Shown here one piece after another: positions 14,103 to 22,672 of a stretch of DNA of 64,000 nt. Source of the stretch: Neorhizobium sp. JUb45 (GTDB lineage: Bacteria > Pseudomonadota > Alphaproteobacteria > Rhizobiales > Rhizobiaceae). The notes under the pieces were generated by a model. That model had not been told where the DNA came from. It made no database searches and saw only the letters and a program-made list of their open reading frames with translations. Positions within the stretch are counted from its first letter, which is position 1. The number at the start of each line of letters is the position of its first letter. The position numbers and the translations under genes were made by a program. Location: the NCBI RefSeq assembly GCF_004343585.1, contig NZ_SLYW01000006.1:1-64000 (forward strand), given 5' to 3'.

Positions 14103-15758
14103 GTGATCAACGACCTCTGGTACAAGAACGCGATCGTCTATTGCCTCTCTGTTGAAACCTTCATGGACGCCAATGGCGATGGGGTCGGAGATTTCCAGGG
14201 TCTTCAGCGCAGGCTGGATTATCTGGCGGGCCTCGGTGTCAACGCAATCTGGCTGATGCCGTTTCAGGCGTCACCGGGCCGCGACGACGGCTATGACATC
14301 TCAGACTATTACAATGTCGATCCTCGTTATGGAACACTCGGTGACTTTGTCGAGTTCACTCATGGTGCGAAACAGCGCGGCATCAGGGTCCTGATCGACC
14401 TTGTCGTAAACCATACGTCGGATCAGCATCCTTGGTTTAAACAGGCCTGCGCCGACAAGAATTCCCGCTACCGCGACTGGTACGTGTGGTCAAAAAAAAG
14501 GCCCGACAATGCCGACGAGGGCATGGTCTTTCCCGGTGTCCAGAAATCGACATGGACGCGGGACGAAAGTTCCGGCGAATATTACTTCCATCGTTTCTAC
14601 GAATTCCAGCCGGATCTTAACACAGCCAACCCGCATGTGCAGGCCGAACTCCTGAAGATCATGGGGTTCTGGATCCAGCTCGGCGTTTCCGGCTTTCGCA
14701 TGGACGCGGTGCCGTTTGTCATCGCCGAGAAGGGCGCGGACGTGAAGAGGTCAAAACCACAGTTCGACATGCTGCGCAGTTTCCGCGAGTTTCTGCAATG
14801 GCGCATGGGCGACAGCGTCATTCTTGCCGAAGCCAATGTGGTGCCGAAAGAGAATCTTCAGTATTTCGGTGAGGACGGCGACCGGATGCAGATGATGTTC
14901 AACTTTCACGTCAATCAGGCGCTGTTTTATGCGCTCGCCAGCGCCGACACACGTCCTCTGGCCAAGGCAATGCACGAAACCCAGGAACGACCGCAGACTG
15001 GGCAGTGGGGTATCTTCCTGCGCAATCACGATGAGCTTGACCTTGGCCGACTGACGGAAAAACAGCGACAGACGGTATTTTCGGCTTTCGGCCCGGATAA
15101 GAACATGCAGCTTTACGACCGCGGTATTCGCCGCCGTCTGGCACCAATGCTGGGCGGCGACATCCGCCGTCTAAAACTGGCATGTAGCCTCATGTACTCG
15201 CTGCCCGGTACCCCGGTACTCCGCTACGGCGACGAAATCGGCATGGGCGATGATCTCGATCTGCCGGAGCGCAACTGCGCGCGCACACCTATGCAATGGT
15301 CAAACGAACCGAATGGCGGCTTCACGAAAAGCGACAGCCCGGTCCTGCCGGTAATATCGGAAGGGCCTTACGGCTACGATCACCTGAATGTTGCCTTTCA
15401 AAGGCGTGATCCCGAGTCCATGCTCAACTGGACAGAACGGATGATCCGTATGCGCAAGGAAGCGCCGGAGATTGGCTGGGGGACATTCAGCGTTCTCGGT
15501 TGTGGTGATGCGGGCGTGCTTGCCATGCGATACGACTGGCGCAACAACGCCGTCATCACCATTCATAATTTTCATGATCGACCGATGCAAATCGAGTTCG
15601 CAGCCGGCGAAGGTGGCGACCTGCTCATCGATATCTCCGACGGCAGCGATAGCCGTACCGACGGGAAGGGGCGACATCATATGGTCATCGAGCCCTACGG
15701 CTATCGCTGGTATCGTGCGGGTGGTCTCGACTACCTGCTGAAGCGCAGCGATGTTTGA
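14103..15758 (+). CDS. GH13 alpha-amylase-family enzyme, trehalose-synthase-like
   Basis: A 551-residue protein starting at GTG 14103, chosen for the strong GGGAGG eight bases upstream; the longer frame back to 13785 overlaps the SDR relic. The (beta/alpha)8 barrel motifs are present: DLVVNHTSDQHPWF, GFRMDAVPF (nucleophile Asp), ILAEANV (acid/base Glu), FLRNHDELDL (transition-state Asp). The FMDANGDGVGDFQGL start and DDGYDISDYYNVDP resemble trehalose synthase (maltose/trehalose interconversion), but the protein lacks a fused maltokinase domain. It could equally be an alpha-glucosidase acting on stress-related disaccharides. It is convergent with another GH13 gene. Confidence 0.88.
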   Translation: MINDLWYKNAIVYCLSVETFMDANGDGVGDFQGLQRRLDYLAGLGVNAIWLMPFQASPGRDDGYDISDYYNVDPRYGTLGDFVEFTHGAKQRGIRVLIDLVVNHTSDQHPWFKQACADKNSRYRDWYVWSKKRPDNADEGMVFPGVQKSTWTRDESSGEYYFHRFYEFQPDLNTANPHVQAELLKIMGFWIQLGVSGFRMDAVPFVIAEKGADVKRSKPQFDMLRSFREFLQWRMGDSVILAEANVVPKENLQYFGEDGDRMQMMFNFHVNQALFYALASADTRPLAKAMHETQERPQTGQWGIFLRNHDELDLGRLTEKQRQTVFSAFGPDKNMQLYDRGIRRRLAPMLGGDIRRLKLACSLMYSLPGTPVLRYGDEIGMGDDLDLPERNCARTPMQWSNEPNGGFTKSDSPVLPVISEGPYGYDHLNVAFQRRDPESMLNWTERMIRMRKEAPEIGWGTFSVLGCGDAGVLAMRYDWRNNAVITIHNFHDRPMQIEFAAGEGGDLLIDISDGSDSRTDGKGRHHMVIEPYGYRWYRAGGLDYLLKRSDV

Positions 15759-15779
15759 ATCATCTGAGCTTCTTTTCTA

Positions 15780-17453
15780 TTAGGTCTGCAGCACGGCGAA
15801 GGCCTCGTAAGGCTTGAGTTCAAGCCGCGGTGCTCCAAGCTCGCGTGGTTCGTAGTTATGGCTCAGGCATACGCCTATGATACGAATGTCGGCGGGTATT
15901 TCGATCGATTGCGGTTGTGGTTTGAAATTGGCGATCACAACAAGGCAGGACGTCCCCAGCGTTCTTGAGTAAACGAAGACATTCGGGTCATCGTCAAGCC
16001 AGGATTCAAACTTGCCGTAGACGATGACCGGGTGGGTTTTACGCAAGGCAATGAGCCGTCGGTAATGATGCCAGATTGAACTCGTGTCGGCGACCGAGTC
16101 GGCGGCATTGATGGATTTGTAGTTTTCGTTGACTTCAATCCATGGAATTCCGCTCGAAAATCCTCCTGCGGCCTCATTGCTCCACTGCATGGGCGTACGG
16201 GCATTGTCGCGGCTGCTTTCGTTCGCGCCCTTGAGAAAATCGTCTGCCAGCCGGCCGGCATCGAGGTGCAGCTTGTGCATGTTGAGTGTCTCGATATCGC
16301 GATATTGTTCTATCGTCGTGAACGGCACATTGGTCATGCCGATCTCTTCGCCTTGATAGACAAAGGGCGTTCCCTTGAGGAGATGCAGCACAGTTGCCAG
16401 CATCTTGGCCGATTCCACCCTATACCCCGCAGCATCACCGTAACGGGACACCGCCCTTGGCAGATCATGGTTGCCCCAGAAAAGGGAATTCCAGCCATCC
16501 GTCTCCAGTGCACGCTGCCATTTGCCCAGGACCGTCTTGAGAGCGACAAGATCCAGCGGTTTTGGCCGCCACTTTCCGTAAAGCACGTCCCATTGCAGCG
16601 TGACATGCTCGAACTGAAATACCATGGACAGTTCGGCCCGGTCCCGGCTCGAATAGAGCATGGCCGTTTGCGGGGTCGCGCTCCACGTCTCGCCCACGGT
16701 CAGCAGATCGCGGTGGCCATAAGTCGCCGCATTCATTTCCTGAAGATAGGTATGGAGCTGCGGACCGTCGGTGACGATTTTTTGGTCGGCGTCCTTCCCG
16801 ATATAATCGATGACGTCCATGCGGAAACCGGCAATACCACGGTCAATCCACCAGTTCATCATGCTGTAGATTTCAGCGCGAACCCTCGGGTTTTCCCAAT
16901 TGAGATCCGGCTGACGACGGGAAAACAGATGCAGATAGTATTCGCCACTTGCTTCATCGAATGTCCACGCGGGGCCGCCGAAAGATGACTGCAGATCGTT
17001 CGGTGGGCCGCCATCCGTTAGCGGTTTGCGCCAGATGTAGAAATCTCGATATGGATTGTCTTGCACGCCCGTCCTCGATTGAACGAACCAGGGATGCTCA
17101 TCGGATGTGTGGTTGACGACGAGGTCGAGAATGATCCCGATCCCACGGGCCTTTGCCTCAGCAACGAGGCGATCGAAATCGTCGAGGGTGCCGAATTCCT
17201 CCGCAATGGCGCGGTAATCGGAAATATCATAGCCGTTATCATCCATCGGCGAACGATAGATAGGAGATAGCCAGATCACGTCGATGCCAAGGTTTTTGAG
17301 ATAGTCCAGCCGGGAAATGATGCCGGCGATGTCTCCGATGCCGTCACCATCCGAATCGCTGAAGCTGCGAGGGTAAATCTGGTAGGCCGTTGCTGTGTGC
17401 CACCATTCTTTCAGTGGCAATCCAGGTTCTGTTAAGGCTGTAATCTGGTCCAC
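15780..17453 (-). CDS. GH13 alpha-glucosidase / oligo-1,6-glucosidase-like
   Basis: A 557-residue protein. The GTG at 17453 is chosen for GGGAG seven bases upstream; a TTG further up has no support. The barrel motifs are DLVVNHTSDEHPWF, GFRMDVIDYIG (nucleophile), LLTVGETWS (acid/base Glu), and FWGNHDLPRAVSRYG. The order and the NARTPMQWSNEAAGGFS segment are those of cytoplasmic alpha-glucosidases, oligo-1,6-glucosidases and trehalose-6-phosphate hydrolases. No signal peptide is present. Its tail-to-tail position with the trehalose-synthase-like gene suggests disaccharide (trehalose, maltose or sucrose-type) turnover. The exact specificity is open. Confidence 0.9.
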   Translation of the reverse strand: MDQITALTEPGLPLKEWWHTATAYQIYPRSFSDSDGDGIGDIAGIISRLDYLKNLGIDVIWLSPIYRSPMDDNGYDISDYRAIAEEFGTLDDFDRLVAEAKARGIGIILDLVVNHTSDEHPWFVQSRTGVQDNPYRDFYIWRKPLTDGGPPNDLQSSFGGPAWTFDEASGEYYLHLFSRRQPDLNWENPRVRAEIYSMMNWWIDRGIAGFRMDVIDYIGKDADQKIVTDGPQLHTYLQEMNAATYGHRDLLTVGETWSATPQTAMLYSSRDRAELSMVFQFEHVTLQWDVLYGKWRPKPLDLVALKTVLGKWQRALETDGWNSLFWGNHDLPRAVSRYGDAAGYRVESAKMLATVLHLLKGTPFVYQGEEIGMTNVPFTTIEQYRDIETLNMHKLHLDAGRLADDFLKGANESSRDNARTPMQWSNEAAGGFSSGIPWIEVNENYKSINAADSVADTSSIWHHYRRLIALRKTHPVIVYGKFESWLDDDPNVFVYSRTLGTSCLVVIANFKPQPQSIEIPADIRIIGVCLSHNYEPRELGAPRLELKPYEAFAVLQT

Positions 17454-17604
17454 GCATCGGCTCCCGTCCTGACGACATATCGATGGGAAACACCGTCCCA
17501 ATGCAGATGTTCCGCCATCGCGACACGGTGGTGGAGGGCGGCGCGCTCAAGCCCCATGTGTCGCTTGAAATGCGCAATGCTGAGCTATGCGGACAGTCTG
17601 TACC

Positions 17605-18894
17605 TCAACCGGATTTTTTCCCGATTTCTTCGTCGCGGTTCATCGAGCCCCGGTGCTCGGCAGCATCACGCTCCCACCCGAAAACACTGCGGCCACCCCG
17701 GTCGTGCGACTGCGCGAACTCCCCGGCAACGATCTCCTTCAGATCTGGCCCGGTGACATACCGCTCCATCTGCCGTGCTTGGGCGTCGAGCCTTTGCAAG
17801 GCTTGCAATTCCTCCTCGCGTCCCAGACGAGCCTTTCCGACCGCCGATTTCATAACGCGGATCGTCTCGTCATAGACTTTTAGCGGAACCGGGAAGGGAT
17901 GACGATCCTTGCCACCATGGGCCAGTGAGTAGCGAGCCGGATCGGAAAAGCGGCACGGTGTTCCATGCACCACTTCCGAGACCATCGCTAACGCGCGAAC
18001 CGTTCGCGCACCGACGCCCGGTGTCAAGATAAGTTCCTCGAAATCCTTTGGTCCACGGTCGGCCGCCGCTGCCATCGCGCCGTGAAGACGCCGCATGTTT
18101 ATATCGGACTGCCGCACATCGTGATGATCCGGCATGATCAGATGTGGAAGCGACGGTTGCTCTGCCGGTCCCCGTGGCGATGTTGGCGGCTCCAGCGCCG
18201 AGAACTCACGTAGGATGCGATCGGGACCGAATGTCGCGAGCAAATCGAGTTGGCCCAAACGCGACGGTGCTGCCCTGTGGTCGGCCAGATTGACGATATT
18301 GCCTTGCTGCCTGCCCTCGATTGCGGAATGCGGATTATCGATGAAGCTGGTCATTCCCTCCGACAGCCAGTGATAACGACGTGCTTGCCGCCTGTCGCCA
18401 TTCATTCCTTGCTGAACGACCACCCATTTTCCCGTATCGGTGACGATGAAACCGTGAAGGTACAGGTCAAATCCGTCCTGGACGGCTGCGCTATCGACTT
18501 TTGCCACGAGGCGGCTGGCACTTACCAGCCCCTGGCCGTCAAGACCAGCGCGCTCCGCAATAGCGACAAGTTCGTCTGGCGTCCTTCGTGAATGCCGTCC
18601 CCGACCGCCACAGACATGGATACCAAGTTCGTTTGCCATGGGGTTGAGGCCGCGCTTCAGAGCGCCGAGGACACTGGTCGTAATGCCGGAAGAGTGCCAG
18701 TCCATCCCCATGACACTTCCGAACGATTGGAACCAGAAGGGATGGGCCAGACGCCGCAGGAGTTCGTCGCGGCCATAATGGATGACGATGGCTTCCGATA
18801 TGACGGCGCCCAGCCGCGTCATCCGTTCGCCAAGCCAGCGCGGCACGCGCCCGCCGTGAAGTGGAAGATCGGCACTGCCCGCTCGTTTGACCAT
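17605..18894 (-). CDS. DUF763 domain protein
   Basis: A 429-residue protein beginning MVKRAGSADLPLHGGRVPRW, the characteristic DUF763 N-terminus. Further conserved parts are visible (SSGITTSVLGALKRGLNP, ELILTPGVGARTVRALAMVS with a helix-hairpin-helix look, and GGKDRHPFPVPLKVYDETI). The hairpin-helix-like LTPGVGARTVRAL hints at nucleic-acid contact, and the family has been discussed as a possible nuclease-related protein, but no activity is assigned. The ATG is well defined by family alignment from memory. It lies upstream of nothing co-directional within 60 bases except the broken cupin gene. Confidence 0.88.
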   Translation of the reverse strand: MVKRAGSADLPLHGGRVPRWLGERMTRLGAVISEAIVIHYGRDELLRRLAHPFWFQSFGSVMGMDWHSSGITTSVLGALKRGLNPMANELGIHVCGGRGRHSRRTPDELVAIAERAGLDGQGLVSASRLVAKVDSAAVQDGFDLYLHGFIVTDTGKWVVVQQGMNGDRRQARRYHWLSEGMTSFIDNPHSAIEGRQQGNIVNLADHRAAPSRLGQLDLLATFGPDRILREFSALEPPTSPRGPAEQPSLPHLIMPDHHDVRQSDINMRRLHGAMAAAADRGPKDFEELILTPGVGARTVRALAMVSEVVHGTPCRFSDPARYSLAHGGKDRHPFPVPLKVYDETIRVMKSAVGKARLGREEELQALQRLDAQARQMERYVTGPDLKEIVAGEFAQSHDRGGRSVFGWERDAAEHRGSMNRDEEIGKKSG

Positions 18895-18957
18895 GTCGCG
18901 CTTATAAGGCGAGAAGAACGTTTCTGACAGGAAAATCGGTGAGATCGCCTGGTTCCA

Positions 18958-19458
18958 TCATGTCGGTAAGGGCTTACCCTGCCACAGATCCGTGACGCCC
19001 CCTGTTTTGCCCAAAACCGGATCGCTCGATGGTGCCGGCAGCGACAATATTGTTTTCAAATGCTCCGGCGAGGCAAAAGTTGTCAGGAGATCGGCTTCCT
19101 GACCCGGCGGGTAGGCGCCAATGACCTGAAAGTCGCCAGAGCAGCTAAGGTTCATATGGCCGGTGCCGGCCGGTAGGAGAAGGCAATCTCCTTCTTCGAC
19201 TGTGATGGCCGCGCCGTCCGGTCCGCCGATCAGCAAGCTCGCATTGCCCTTTTGAATGCCCAAAACTTCATGCGCGGTGGAATGATAGTGTTGGTAATCG
19301 AAGACGCCATTGGTCCACAGGCGGCCCCATCCGTTAGAACGAAAGAGTGTTTCAAAAGCCATACCGTGCAAGGGCGCAGCTTTTTAAACGAGGACGGGAA
19401 AGCGCTGATTGTTCGGCACGAAGCTGCTTTCGCGAAAAGACAGCGTCTGAACCGTCAT
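18958..19458 (-). pseudogene. Cupin-domain protein interrupted by an in-frame ochre codon
   Basis: The gene starts at ATG 19458 (AGAGGG six bases upstream) and reads MTVQTLSFRESSFVPNNQRF PVLV, then TAA at 19386-19384. It continues in the same frame as KAAPLHGMAFETLFRSNGWG and a complete cupin: HYHSTAHEVLGIQKG (metal-binding His/Glu motif) and LLLPAGTGHMNL (second motif). The full length would be 166 residues. A Tyr codon (TAT/TAC) changed to TAA is the simplest explanation. The downstream part could be translated separately from ATG 19362 or a nearby codon. It overlaps the upstream small gene by four bases (ATGA). Confidence 0.72.
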
Positions 19459-19685
19459 TTCGAACCCTCTGCGCCGTCTGCCTCGGTCACTGAAGGAAGA
19501 AACGTTTCCACATCCCGCTTCTTTTCCTCCGGCAGGGTCGCGATATGGTCGTCCCAGAACCGCGCAGCTTCCGGTGGATCTCCGTCCCATTCGCGCGAAG
19601 ACCCGAGATTGTCGTCGATCACCGCAATTCTGCGGCCACCAAGGGTCCGATAGTCATCCGCGAGGCGTTTTGATGTATTCTCCAT
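19455..19685 (-). CDS. Hypothetical protein coupled to the cupin gene
   Basis: A 76-residue acidic, hydrophilic protein (RLADDYRTLGGRRIAVIDDN near the N-terminus, RFWDDHIATLPEEKKRDVET later). A textbook ribosome site (AAGGAG, six bases before ATG) supports it. Its stop overlaps the cupin start (ATGA), so the two were a coupled pair. A weak EcfG-like promoter lies 32-57 bases upstream. No family was recognised. Confidence 0.75.
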   Translation of the reverse strand: MENTSKRLADDYRTLGGRRIAVIDDNLGSSREWDGDPPEAARFWDDHIATLPEEKKRDVETFLPSVTEADGAEGSK

Positions 19686-19716
19686 CTGGTTCTCCTTTCA
19701 TGAGCGTCCGTGATGA

Positions 19717-19742
19717 AACCGAGCGTCCGCCAATCTGGTTCC
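19717..19742 (-). promoter_or_regulatory. Weak EcfG-like promoter candidate
   Basis: On the minus strand GGAAC (19742-19738) and GTT (19719-19717) are separated by 18 bases, and the base before GTT is G rather than C. The orientation suits the small gene starting at 19685. It is weaker than the other candidates in this window. Confidence 0.4.
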
Positions 19743-19959
19743 AACGGTGGTTATACAGGTCGTTTCCAGGCGAGCGCCCTCCTAATGAGCAAAACGAAAG
19801 CGGTCCCCAGTTGCACTTGGAAACTAGGCCTTGCGCTGCTTGGTGCGCCAAATTCACGCGGATATGCGTGCGGCCATAATGGATGGAGGCCGCCAAGTTC
19901 TGATTTGGCGACCACCATCCCAAGACGAGCTCGCGGCCGCCGATATGGATGAAGTCGGA

Positions 19960-20427
19960 TCAGAGCTTGGCCGTCGGGTAGGTGGGCTCTGCTTCCTTGC
20001 GGGCCAGAAGATCGCGAATTTCCGTCAGGAGGCGAACGTCTGCCGGCGGCGGTGCTGGCGGTGTTTCGCCGGTCTTCTCGTGATGTTCGACCTGATGGCG
20101 CAGGAAGTTCACACCCTTGACCATCAGAAAGATGATCCAGGCAAGGATCATGAAGTTGATGAGCACGGTTATGAAATTGCCGTAAGCCAATACTGCGCCC
20201 TGTTCCCTGGCTGCAACAAGTGTCGGCGCGTTGACGGCGGAAGACAGCGGGAAAAAGTAATTCGAGAAGTCGAAGCCGCCGAACAGCGCTCCGACGACCG
20301 GCATGATGATATCATCGGTCAGCGATTTGACGATGCCGCCAAAGGCGCTGCCGATGATCACACCGACAGCGAGGTCCATGACGTTGCCGCGCGCGATGAA
20401 TGCCTTGAACTCGTTGATAACGCTCAT
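19960..20427 (-). CDS. mscL: Large-conductance mechanosensitive channel MscL
   Basis: A 155-residue protein opening MSVINEFKAFIARGNVMDLA, the diagnostic MscL amphipathic N-terminal helix, followed by TM1 (VGVIIGSAFGGIVKSLTDDI), a periplasmic loop, TM2 (AYGNFITVLINFMILAWIIF) and a charged cytoplasmic helix with a Pro-rich linker (PPAPPPA). It forms a homopentameric inner-membrane valve that opens on osmotic downshock. An EcfG-like promoter lies upstream, in line with osmotic or general stress control. Confidence 0.97.
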   Translation of the reverse strand: MSVINEFKAFIARGNVMDLAVGVIIGSAFGGIVKSLTDDIIMPVVGALFGGFDFSNYFFPLSSAVNAPTLVAAREQGAVLAYGNFITVLINFMILAWIIFLMVKGVNFLRHQVEHHEKTGETPPAPPPADVRLLTEIRDLLARKEAEPTYPTAKL

Positions 20428-20458
20428 TTTCAGCCTTTCGCTTAGAGGATGAAGGCTG

Positions 20459-20484
20459 AACGGCGAAGCCGTTGGAGATGTTCC
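20459..20484 (-). promoter_or_regulatory. EcfG-like promoter of mscL
   Basis: On the minus strand GGAAC (20484-20480) and CGTT (GTT at 20461-20459) have 18 bases from GGAAC to GTT, equal to GGAAC-N17-CGTT. It is 32 bases upstream of the mscL start and correctly oriented. Confidence 0.55.
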
Positions 20485-20575
20485 AACTCAAGCACCGCTT
20501 AGCCAAGGGATCTTCGCGGGAACGATTGGTTGTGGGGCTCCGGCCGCCCGCTGAAGCGCCCCTTGTGTTTTTGCA

Positions 20576-21337
20576 TTACTGGGGCGGCTGCCCGTTCGAA
20601 GCTGAAACACCACCATCGACCGGCAGGTTCACCCCGGTTACGAAACACGCATCCTCGCTGGCGAGAAAGGCAATGACGGAGTCGACGTGTTCCGGCTGTC
20701 CGGGCCCTCTCAGCGCGAAGCGTTCGTTGAATTTCTCGAGCAGTTTTTCGTCGCTCATCATGTCTTCTGTCATCTCGGTGCGGCTGAGACTTGGGCAAAC
20801 AGCGTTGACGCGCACGCCTTCCTTGCCGTGATCCATCGCCATCGCGCGGGTGAGGTTGACCACACCGCCCTTGGCGGCGTTATAGGCGGCCATCGACCAG
20901 TCGCCACCCGTGCCGGACACCGATGCGGTGTTGACGATGGAGCCGCCGACATATTTCAGGTGGGGCAGGGCGGCCCGGCTCATGAAAAAGACGCCATCAA
21001 GATCAGTTGCCATGACCTTGCGCCAAGCATCGGTCGAGAGCTCATCGACCTTGCCCTGCGCATGGACACCTGCATTGTTGACTAGCGTGTCGAGCCTACC
21101 GAAACGGTCAGTCGTTTCCTTGACGATCTTTTCCGCATCGCTTTCGATGGAAACGTCCGCTTCGACGATCAATACGCGGTCCTGCTGAAATCCGCTGGCG
21201 GCTTTGTCGAGCTTTGATTTTTCCCGGCCGACGAATACGACGCGAGCGCCTTCATCAAGGAACCGCAATGCGGTGGCTTTGCCGATGCCGGAGCCGGCGC
21301 CCGTAACGATAACAACCTGGTTTTCAAATCTCTGCAT
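20576..21337 (-). CDS. Short-chain dehydrogenase/reductase
   Basis: A 253-residue classical SDR: TGAGSGIG cofactor motif, NNAGVH, and Ser plus YNAAKGG active site; the end LPVDGGVSASNGQPPQ is usual for glucose-dehydrogenase-like SDRs. The start at 21337 is set by GCGGAG seven bases upstream, not the earlier in-frame ATG at 21352. A strong EcfG-like promoter lies 36-60 bases upstream and a mirror-image one serves the divergent DUF2934 gene. This points to a stress role; the substrate is unknown. Confidence 0.9.
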   Translation of the reverse strand: MQRFENQVVIVTGAGSGIGKATALRFLDEGARVVFVGREKSKLDKAASGFQQDRVLIVEADVSIESDAEKIVKETTDRFGRLDTLVNNAGVHAQGKVDELSTDAWRKVMATDLDGVFFMSRAALPHLKYVGGSIVNTASVSGTGGDWSMAAYNAAKGGVVNLTRAMAMDHGKEGVRVNAVCPSLSRTEMTEDMMSDEKLLEKFNERFALRGPGQPEHVDSVIAFLASEDACFVTGVNLPVDGGVSASNGQPPQ

Positions 21338-21372
21338 GGAATGTCTCCGCATTGAATGATCCTCCGAATGGC

Positions 21373-21397
21373 AACGGGGTGACGGCTAGAGTGTTCC
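21373..21397 (-). promoter_or_regulatory. EcfG-like promoter of the SDR gene
   Basis: On the minus strand GGAAC (21397-21393), then 17 bases, then GTT (21375-21373) with C before it: GGAAC-N16-CGTT. It sits 36 bases before the start at 21337. Confidence 0.65.
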
Positions 21398-21446
21398 CAC
21401 CTGAAGGGCTGTGCTGCTACAACTGACATCACGTTCGGGTGCGCAG

Positions 21447-21471
21447 GGAACCGGGACGTCGCGGGCCAGTT
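21447..21471 (+). promoter_or_regulatory. EcfG-like promoter of the DUF2934 gene
   Basis: GGAAC at 21447-21451 and GTT at 21469-21471 are 17 bases apart, 28 bases before the ATG at 21499. It is divergent from the SDR promoter 50 bases away. Confidence 0.6.
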
Positions 21472-21498
21472 CTTCGATGGCATCAGGGAGGAATTTCA

Positions 21499-21741
21499 AT
21501 GATCGACAAAGAACAACAGCAACGCGAACGTGCCTATAAAATCTGGGAGGACGAGGGCCGTCCGGACGGTGCACATGCCGATCACTGGCAGCGCGCGGAA
21601 CGCCCCGATAATCTGGCCGACCAGGAGAGCGACGATGTCACGAAGGTCAATCAACGGGCTGACGACGAGTTTGCAAATGACAAGGACGAGCCGGATAATG
21701 CCGCAGACATCCGTCCGCCATCGACTGTCGCGCCGGATTAA
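21499..21741 (+). CDS. DUF2934 small acidic protein
   Basis: An 80-residue protein. MIDKEQQQRERAYKIWEDEG and RPDGAHADHWQRAE form the DUF2934 signature (AYxIWExEGRPxGxxxxHW), followed by a disordered acidic tail rich in Asp and Asn. GGGAGG seven bases before ATG fixes the start. The family is common in rhizobia, has no assigned function and often sits in stress islands. An EcfG-like promoter supports this. Confidence 0.88.
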   Translation: MIDKEQQQRERAYKIWEDEGRPDGAHADHWQRAERPDNLADQESDDVTKVNQRADDEFANDKDEPDNAADIRPPSTVAPD

Positions 21742-21759
21742 ACCTGCTGACCTGCGGGC

Positions 21760-22005
21760 TCAGCCCGCACATCTCAAGCGGTGGTCGGCGGCGATTGAAT
21801 AGACGCGTTCCAGCGCATCACGGTCGCTGACGCGGTCGTCCGACATGGCCATTATCGATGCCCGGCAGATTCTCTTGTCCGAAGAGCTATCGCATCGGCT
21901 GGTGACGAAATCATAGAGTTCATGATCGCACAGTCCGTCGATCAGTCCGCGGACGAGTGTGTCGTAGACGCTGGTCAGTTTCCGGCCCATATCGTTTTCC
22001 GCCAT
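21760..22005 (-). CDS. Hypothetical small protein
   Basis: An 81-residue protein (from ATG 22005) with LTSVYDTLVRGLIDGLCDHELYDFV and ALERVYSIAADHRL, probably all-helical. The ribosome site is poor, so the start is uncertain; an ATG at 21990 is possible. I know of similar uncharacterised small proteins in rhizobia but cannot name a family. It is convergent with DUF2934. Confidence 0.55.
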   Translation of the reverse strand: MAENDMGRKLTSVYDTLVRGLIDGLCDHELYDFVTSRCDSSSDKRICRASIMAMSDDRVSDRDALERVYSIAADHRLRCAG

Positions 22006-22208
22006 TACTACGGGTTGGACTTGTGAAGAAAACGGAAGCGACGGCAAATAGTTTCATGGCTGGACCGTGGATGTGACAAGGATCGTCTGCACGAGGCGTT
22101 GATCAGCGCCTTCGCGAAAAGAAATTCGAGACGCCGGAGGAAAGGCTGTTGGATGCGGGGAGGAGGATTGCCGCGGCGAATTCTTTAGGTCGACCGCGGC
22201 GGCGTTTG

Positions 22209-22640
22209 TCACAATGTCGCAAGCGCCCTGTTGTCGATCTTTCCAGCGTAGTTCCTGCGCATCTCGACTTTCTGTTCGAGCGCGGTGATGACGTCGACGG
22301 AAAGATCCACGCCCTGCAGTTGTGCAATATCCTGCAGTCCGCCCGGACTGAACACGTTGATCTCGAGGATCTTGTCGCCAACAATGTCCAGCCCGACCAG
22401 GAACATGCCGTCGCCAATCGGCTTGGGTCCCACCATTTCCGCAACCTCGAGAATTTTGGGAGTGATTTCGGCCGGAGCTGCGGTGCCCGCTACGTGCATG
22501 TTTGAACGAACCTCACCCTTTGCCGGAACGCGACGCAGGGCAGCGTAGGCGCCGTCCCTTTGTAGCGGGCGACCGTTCATCAGAAACAGCCTTATGTCGC
22601 CTGCCGTCGCATCGGGATGGTAGCCTCGGCAATCAGATAC
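22209..22640 (-). pseudogene. C-terminal fragment of a GshB-like ATP-grasp protein
   Basis: The segment GDIRLFLMNGRPLQRDGAYA, then RRVPAKGEVRSNMH, then MFLVGLDIVGDKILEINVFSPGG, matches the C-terminal half of glutathione-synthetase-like ATP-grasp proteins, including the metal-binding Glu-x-Asn (EINVFSPGG). The N-terminal half (substrate domain and P-loop-like region) is missing: upstream sequence degenerates within about 15 residues and then meets the end of the GST gene. An internal start could give a short product, but a working ATP-grasp enzyme is impossible. A glutathione link with the adjacent GST is suggestive. Confidence 0.7.
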
Positions 22641-22672
22641 GCTGGTCATACTCCGCGATCGAGCCCTATCCA

